Assembly (NCBI GenBank): GCA_022496805.1
Contig: CM040088.1
Coordinates: forward strand, 2,232,001 to 2,296,000
DNA: 64,000 nt
Source: Pohlia nutans
Lineage: Eukaryota > Streptophyta > Bryopsida > Bryales > Mniaceae
Direction: 5' to 3'
The position numbers and the translations under genes were made by a program. This document shows, in pieces, positions 57,109 to 64,000 of the stretch. Every line of letters starts with the position of its first letter. Within the stretch, counting starts at the first letter, position 1. The notes beneath the pieces are model-generated. The model made no database searches and was not told the DNA's origin. It was given only the letters and a program-made list of their open reading frames with translations.

Positions 57109-60100
57109 AGAGTGTCTCTTTGTAGAAAAAAATTCATGATAAAACCCATTTAAATTTTGAAAAGTCATGATTTTTGAATTTCAACTCATAAGATTTGAAT
57201 TCATTTGAATTTTGAAAATCTTATGAGTTGCAATTCAAAAGTCTTGAAATTCATAATAGAACCCAATTGGAAAATCTTACGAGTTGCAAAATGGTTCACA
57301 CCATTTGAAGTGAACATGGTTCATGTTTTAAGTATAAAGCATAGGATAGTTATTTTGGAACAAAAAAGGCCAAATCATAGGACAATTATTTTTGGATAGT
57401 GGGAGCATTGTTTAAAGAATAAGTATTTTGAGACAATTTTAGGCCTAAATGCATCAACAACTAAAGTTGATTTAAAATCATTTAAAATCATGGTACGAAA
57501 GAAAGGAGAATTGGTACGAATGTTTGAAGTAATAAATGTGTTGTTGCTTATATAGAGTCTACTTGTGCAATGAGGCACCAAGAATAGACTTTGCTACCTA
57601 TGCCCCTAAGGTGCAATATTTTAGCGTACTCGAGGTTATTTCCTGAATATTTGAGTATTTTCACAAAACATTCCTATCAAAATCCTAATTTATTCAATTC
57701 TAAAATAACAAAAGAACTATCTCGTCCATCTATCTGTGTTGAATGATCCAAACCAACCGGCTATTTGTGCAATGTATAAATCATATATATCTTTTCAAAT
57801 ATGTAAAAAGAAAAATAGGAGAAAATTTTCAGCATAGAGGGTGAAGAACAGAGAATGTTGGTTTTAGAGCATTGCCACTCATGTACATCATACTGATTTG
57901 TCATATCCTCTTTGACAAGGTTGTATTTCAAAATCCACTAGTAGAAATTTGGTCTTTTACAATTAGTCACAAACAACTCTCATTCGGAATAACTCGTCCA
58001 AAGCAACTTGTTTTTGCAAAAAACAAGTTGTTTATGGATGGTGAGAGTTGTTTCTGACCGGTTGCAAAAAAATCAAATATCTACTAGTGATTTGAGTCCT
58101 TCATGCCACTTTCCCCACCTTTAATCACGGCATAAAGTCCACTCTACAAATGAATTTTACATAAATAGGTCGACGGATAAGAGATTGGTACATAATTGTA
58201 GAGTTCGAGGCTGCTTGAAGAGGCGCTCTCGTCCTTGCATCCTATTGGGATGGAACTCACGTTTGAAGTGGCTGGGCTACTTTATCTGTTGGTAGCACGT
58301 TTGCAATGTGGAAAAAGTAGGGTTGTAACCGCGCCACTTGCAGATGTAAGTATGTTCAAGACACACGATGGCAATGAACTTAAATATTACTAGATGGTGA
58401 AGGATGGATGATGCAAACAATACAACATCCTCCAAAATTTGAACATTCCAATAATATAGAACATTCCTTCTTTCTATTGTTTTAATTATGCATGATTTTT
58501 TTGAAACTTTCCAAATTATTAGCAAGTGGGCTTTTGGAAGCATTTTCCAGATGTCCACTTTGTCAAGGATTAGATTGTGTTCAACTCCAATACTTTCACT
58601 AGTTAGTCTGGTTTCCTTTGCCCCGTGGCGGTTCGGCCACCGTGGCTTTGTATTTTATTCCCCTTACAATTGATTCTTTTCAATTTGTGCCAAAAAAAAT
58701 AAAAAAATAAGACTATGGGATCAAACCAATAATAACAACCATGATACTACGATCAATCCTAGTTAAAAGGTGGAGGAATTCAATGAGTGTTTCTTATGTC
58801 TCCACCTGCCCCCTTATACCCTAAACCCAACTAATAATTTTATTATTATTAACGAGTGCCATCCTAGAAGAGACATGTCAAAAGAAAAGACTGCAAAATT
58901 AGTTTATGGTGAGTTGAAGAGTAATTTAAAGCAAGGCCCTGCACCGCCATGGGGTGTGGAACTTGAGACCTCTCCAATGCTAAAGGAGAGTTCCCACAAA
59001 TTCCCTGAAACCAAAAGACCCGACCATGGGGATTATTCATGAACAATGCTAGTCAAAAATTGTTAATATTGAATGCAAACTCCACTTGAACTCCTCTTGA
59101 ACTCTTCATTTGTTTTCAAATAACTCTATTAGTATTGTGTTTACATTAATCATTTTTGCACATTCATTCATTATTTTATCTATAGATAGAAACGTTCATC
59201 CAAAAATTGGCAACTCTTATATTTTTCAGAGATGATTTTGACAATTTCATCCATTTTTTCTCAAAATTTTTAGTGTTGAATTTTCCTAGCAAGTAAGATT
59301 TTGATAAAAATTCCCAAGGGATATTTTATTGTCTAAACCCCTCTCTCTTTTCTTTGGTGTGCATGAATTAGACAACCTTTGAGGGAGTTCAAGAGCTTGG
59401 AGGCTCAAGAATTTTTTTGTATGTAATGCTAAGTTGAATCTTTGAATCAATAACATATGGCTCACATTGAACACAATGTTATAACCTTCTCCCTCTCAAC
59501 CAAAGTAAACTTGATGCACACGTGTTGATTGGTCAACTTAGCATTATCAATCAGGGCAATGGCACGATATGGTATCACTTCCTAGATTCTCCGGACTTTA
59601 GAAAAATGTCCTTCCGGAAATGAAAAAAATATTGACAAATTACAAAAATTACATGGTGTTATAGAAGGCTTGTTGGTACACGACAATCATGTGGTATATA
59701 GGTCAAATTCAAAAATTGAATATTTTCCTAACTTAACATATTCATCGCCTGGTCACATTGTATTAGTGAAAGGACTACATCCTTAAGGTTTTCTATTAAA
59801 ACAAATAGTCTTGCACTTTATTAAGTTTGTATTTAAGTAGATCATATGGTTTTATGATGAAGATGTTATGAAATCATAGTCCTGTTAAATTGTGTAAAAA
59901 TATGTGATTTTTGAAAGTTCTCATAAACAAGGAAATATAGAAATATATCAAATTAGAAGTTGAAATTAAACATATAATTATATGACCAAAACATTGTTTT
60001 AGCTAAATTTCATGTACATAAACAACTTTGCTATAAATTAGTATTCCGGATTGTTCCTTTTGCCTCAAATTTGAAACATGGACAATTTTGGATTTGAGAA

Positions 60101-60249
60101 TAAAGGAATGAAAAGGAATATTAGATTTGTTCAATTTTTCATACTCAATAGTATTTTGGATGAAAAATTAGAAATTTCTCATGATTTTGTTATCAAATTC
60201 ATATAAATTGAAAATTTGTAATTTCTAACACACGTTAAATGAGTCAAAA
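57109..60249. other. Gene-free AT-rich DNA
   Basis: No coding exon was recognised. A small inverted repeat around 'tcttatgagttgcaattcaaaag' (57150-57250) and repeated 'aaacaactc' or 'gagttgttt' words (57960-58060) suggest short hairpin elements. Frames of 60-93 residues at 57205, 58277 and 58770 show no features. Confidence 0.3.
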
Positions 60250-61373
60250 GGGCAATAGTCTGATATGGGTACCCCGAAAAGCCCTTTTAACATCTGAAAT
60301 CAACTCCCATAGCAACTTTGAATGAGTTCCTTTTTCAAAATAAAATAAAAATGAATTCATTGGATGTGGTTTTGATTTCCTATGCTAATGAAATACACAA
60401 AAAAAATTCACGTAAAAATTGAAGAGTTTTGAAGATTTTAAAAGAGATCATTTGTAAAAAATTAGAATTTGTCCCACCTACTTAAGAAAATCTAAAACAT
60501 TTGTTTAAAATATCCAATGACGTTATTTTGGTACCAACGTTTGATGTGAAGTACATATAGATATGTGATATTTGAAATGAATAATTTGAAGAATTAAAAA
60601 TATTATTTATTTAGTACAACAATGCTTGCAAATGCTAATTTTGGGCATTTTTTTTCACAAAGCATAAAAACATGAAAATTAATTTATTCAATTAAAATTT
60701 TGACTTGAATTAAAGTATTTTATGTCATCTAGGTGTGAATGTTTTTAAAACTTATATTTATAATTTTTATTCAATTGAAATGGACCAATTCATCAAAATT
60801 TGGAAAAACAAATATATGTTCAAAATTTTGAAATTTTAAGAAATTTGTTCACTTCAATTAACTAAAATTAATTTTTTGAATAAAAATATATCTACACTTG
60901 GATGATATGAAATATTTTAATTCAAGTTCAAAATTTGAATTGAATAAATTAACTTTCATGTTTTTATGCTTTGTGGGAAAACTTTGCAAAAATCAGCATT
61001 TGCAGGCATTGTAGTACAAAATAAAAAATCTTTTTAATCCTTCAAATCTATAATTTCAAATAATTCATATCTAGATGTACTTCATATCAAAAATTGGTAC
61101 CAAAATGACATCATTGGATATTTTTGGATTTTCTTAAGTAGGTGGGACAAATTTTGATTTTTGTACAAAAGGCCTTTTTTAAAATCTTTAAAACTCTTCA
61201 ATTTTTAGATGAATTTATTTTTGTATACTTCATGAGGGTAGGAAATCAAAACCACATTTTGTCGATTCATTTTTTTTTTCAAATTTTTAAAAAGGGATTC
61301 ATTAAAAGTTGCCATAGGGGTTGATTTTAGAGTTAAAAGGGTTTTTTGGGATACCCATATCATACCATTGCCC
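60250..61373. mobile_element. Long near-complete palindrome (1.1-kb hairpin element)
   Basis: The left half 60250-60810 and right half 60812-61373 are inverted copies. The outer ends are GGGCAATAGTCTGATATGGG and 'cccatatcataccattgccc'. Inner blocks such as 'gtggttttgatttcctatgc', 'caaagcataaaaacatgaaa' and 'cttgaattaaag' pair along almost the whole length, with scattered mismatches. It has no coding capacity. Its transcript would be a long double-stranded RNA. Confidence 0.65.
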
Positions 61374-62064
61374 AAAAAGTGACAGTGTTTTGGTGAGACA
61401 ATCCTTTTTGTCACCTATATTGTGCATTCGTTCCATTGCCCATCAACGTTCAAACCATGGTTGTTGGCGAGGTTGTTGGGGCGTTTGGCGGACTACCTAT
61501 CTGCCCATCCGCTCATGCCTACTAGATTTTCCTACTTGCTCAATATTGAAAAATCAAAGTATAATGTTTTAACATATTTTCAAAATATTTGAACATGTCC
61601 ACAGATCGTTTATATTAAAACCCTAATTTGTTCAATCCTGATGAGACAAAAGGACTATTTTGCTCACCCATTTACCCAAAGAGCACATCTAATGATCCAA
61701 ACCCACCCAATATGACAACCTTGAATCAAATCGTTTACCCTTGCGTTTACCACAAATAACATACTTAAGTAGTAGGGTACTACACCTCCTACTGTTTGGT
61801 TGGTTTTTTTACTGATACAATAACTTTTGCTGAAATATAGAGTGAAAGATGACACTTGCCATTATATGAGGAAATTTAGTAGGAGTCAAGCAAATAAGAC
61901 AAACTTAAGATGTGAAAACAAAAAGCATCCAAGAGCATCTAAAAAAATCTTGGAAACTTTAGTAGGGGTACAAAGTCTAGGGCTTAAGAATGTTATGCAA
62001 TCTACACACACTTATAGATTTTGAAAAAAATGACCATATTACTTTGGCCATAAAATCTAGGATT
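61374..62064. other. Non-coding spacer
   Basis: No gene or clear repeat boundary was seen. Confidence 0.3.
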
Positions 62065-62178
62065 GTGTTTGAATATGGCAAGTTGCGGGCAACTGTGTTT
62101 GAATATGGCAAGTTACGGGCAACTGTGTTTGAATATGGCAAGTTACAGGCAACTATGTCTGAATATGGCAAGTTTTGT
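62065..62178. repeat. 30-bp minisatellite, almost 4 copies
   Basis: The unit GTGTTTGAATATGGCAAGTT followed by ACGGGCAACT repeats at 62065, 62095 and 62125, with a diverged fourth copy from 62155. The step is a multiple of three, so a frame through it reads a repeated VFEYGKLRAT, but I see no other sign of a gene. Confidence 0.7.
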
Positions 62179-62839
62179 GATCTTGCAACAATCCGTTCTA
62201 CCTTGAGTTTGAAGGGTGGAAGTATGCTACGGGTACAAAAAAAGTACATAAGAAGTACAGTTTTTTTGGAGGTGCTAAACTTTAGGTGTAAAAGTGAGTG
62301 GTTAAATATTGTTGAAATGAGATTTTGTTTTTTTTAATAGAGGAGGGATACCTTATAAACATTATATTCAAGTGTTTGGAAGAGTATTTGAAACATTAAT
62401 TACCTTTCATTTTAGTACTTTTATTCAAAATGAAAGTACTATAAGAAGTTTCAAAATTGGCAAAAGTACTCTGTATCTTCTAAAGTATAATATATTTAGA
62501 TTTGTTGTTTTGCATGTGAAAAGAGTGTTACAATAGTTTCTTGAATTTGTAGTATGTGATGGCCTAAGGTCTTTGCTTGAAAAGATATTGTTCGTTTCGT
62601 GCAATTATTTTCTGTAGTAAGTTTTGACACGATGGTAGCAAACTTCCAACCATCAATTAGTGCTACGAGACTATCATACTCTTTTCTAAAATGGCTTATG
62701 TTGAAAACCGAAAAAAACCTCTTAGTTGATTTGGAAATTGAGCTCAAAGTATATGAAGTACTAAATAGTACTGAAATAGTATTGAAAAGTACTGAATTTT
62801 TTTGTCCAAAGTGTGGCACCCGTAGTGTACTTCAACCCT

Positions 62840-63141
62840 GAATAAGATACCGTGAATTTTGCTTTAATGTAGTCTTATTTGTTCACCCCAAATAGTTAAA
62901 AGGTATCGAAGAGCTTGGTGGTCTATCATTATTAGGTGTGTAAGAGTTTGGTGGTCTTTAAACTCAAGGAAAACTAGTTTAGCCGTCAAAAAAGACGACT
63001 AAACTAAATTTCCATGAGTTTGAAAACCACCAAGCTCTTACACACCTAATAATGAGAGACCATTAGGCTCTTCCATACTTTTTAACTATTTGAGGTGAAC
63101 AAATAAGAGTATATTAAAGCAAAATTCACGATATTTTATTC
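62840..63141. mobile_element. 302-bp hairpin MITE
   Basis: Arms of about 148 bases are inverted copies around a centre at about 62990. The outer ends read 'gaataagataccgtgaattt' and, inverted, 'aaaattcacgatattttattc'. Inner blocks such as 'aagagtttggtggt' pair with 'accaccaagctctt'. No target duplication was fixed. Confidence 0.65.
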
Positions 63142-63537
63142 AATCACAAGGTGACTTTAAGAATAACTCTAACAAAGTTATCTTGCAATAATCCCCAAGA
63201 TCTAGATGTCATTTCGCAACATGCAATCCTTGCCAGATGTCATCTCGATACTTTAATAGAATATGGCCATTTTTTTCGAAATTTCCTTTAAATCCAACCA
63301 AAAAATGATGCAAGAGCATCGAAATTGCAAACGCAAGATGAAAGAAATGTTGGTGGTTTCAATCCAGACAATTGCTGATAGGCTTGATTGCGCCATTTTC
63401 TTTATACCTCAGGCTGTACACTCGGATGTTCAATGTTGGAAAATCACAAAATTCTGCAAGAACAATATATCTTCTAAGGCATGTAAACTGTACATCTACA
63501 TGGGCTCCATGAGAAGTTGCTAGCTATACATCTGAAT
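63142..63537. other. Non-coding spacer
   Basis: A plus-strand frame at 63263-63523 lacks features. It may be the 3' flank of the minus-strand exon that follows. Confidence 0.3.
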
Positions 63538-63894
63538 TTACAGATTTAAGGGTGAACGATATGACTTTGACAAAGACAGCGTTGTTGTTGTCTGGCGTTG
63601 CAGCTCCCTGATCTGTCGCTGAGCTTCACCCACTAGACGTTGCCACTCATCTATCTTCTGAAAAAGTACAAGTTGTTGTAGGTCCACTTCCATGGTGCTG
63701 GAAATGATATCGTCTGACCCAAGTACTGCCGATGCCTGTTGGGGGCTCAGCACGGGATTCTCATCAAGCGCAACATCGTCTGTTGGAAGAATTATGGAAT
63801 CACCTTCGCAGGGCCAGGTTGGACTGCCACTCCAGGTTCTCCCTTCCCACGGCAGAGCATGTGAATCGAACCCATCCCTGTGATCGAACCCATC
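63538..63894 (-). CDS. Candidate last exon of an unrecognised gene
   Basis: On the minus strand an acceptor-like GGAATCAG precedes an open frame of 118 codons that ends with TAA or TGA at 63538. The sequence is balanced and protein-like, with two DGFDxH-type near repeats at the start. It ends in a helix likely to form a coiled coil (LVLFQKIDEWQRLVGEAQRQ followed by IRELQRQ). GC content is above that of the surroundings. The rest of the gene would lie beyond the window edge (above 64,000). I recognise no family. Confidence 0.35.
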   Translation of the reverse strand, partial: DGFDHRDGFDSHALPWEGRTWSGSPTWPCEGDSIILPTDDVALDENPVLSPQQASAVLGSDDIISSTMEVDLQQLVLFQKIDEWQRLVGEAQRQIRELQRQTTTTLSLSKSYRSPLNL

Positions 63895-64000
63895 CTGATT
63901 CCGTTAATAAATGGAATTGTCACGTTCATATTTAAAGGTTAGTGAATGTGACAATGTAGAAGAGCTGAAGAATAGAAATCCTACTAGTACTCACAATTTT

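Overview
The window looks like repeat-rich nuclear DNA of a land plant. The evidence is plant-type interstitial telomere repeats (CCCTAAA), a full-length Ty1-copia retrotransposon with a plant-like protein, GT-AG introns and many miniature inverted-repeat elements in AT-rich DNA. A bryophyte or other seed-free plant is a guess from the character of the proteins; the species cannot be fixed from the sequence. No rRNA and no ordinary housekeeping gene was recognised.

Layout. From 1 to 20.5 kb there are gene relics, a 1.5-1.6 kb tandem duplication (3.2-5.8 kb), several MITEs, and a nest of large foldback elements (12.4-17.7 kb). From 21,125 to 50,759 lies what I read as one giant DNA transposon of 29.6 kb. 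It has 25-bp terminal inverted repeats with one mismatch and a 4-bp TTAG target duplication, and it sits inside the right end of a TTAA-flanked MITE (20,535 onward, finished at 50,766). From 50.8 to 64 kb there are more TTAA MITEs, an array of palindromic units, two long hairpins and one possible gene exon.

The giant element has two divergent gene blocks. Leftward: a large protein with a ParB/DGQHR-like motif, and two FCP1-type HAD-fold proteins with altered catalytic motifs. Rightward: a protein of about 1,060 residues with an HTH-like region and an RNase H-like Asp/Asn...His-Glu-Asp core (likely transposase, DUF7869-like), and a small orphan protein. The whole unit, and as far as I could see nothing else in the window, carries about 53 copies of an 18-bp palindrome (ATCGGGCGATCCCCCGAT and variants). 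Fifteen copies form an array, mostly at 48-bp steps, just before the transposase-like gene. Fourteen more stand in front of the ParB-like gene, in a 528-bp tandem duplication. I infer that the palindromes are binding sites for a protein of the element.

This copy is decaying. The copia element, with two identical 258-bp LTRs, has split the ParB-like gene, which also has a frame break. The transposase-like gene has an in-frame TGA. The middle of the element (36.9-42.8 kb) holds later insertions: a TIR element carrying a truncated LINE, a MITE inside a MITE, and a TTAA MITE.
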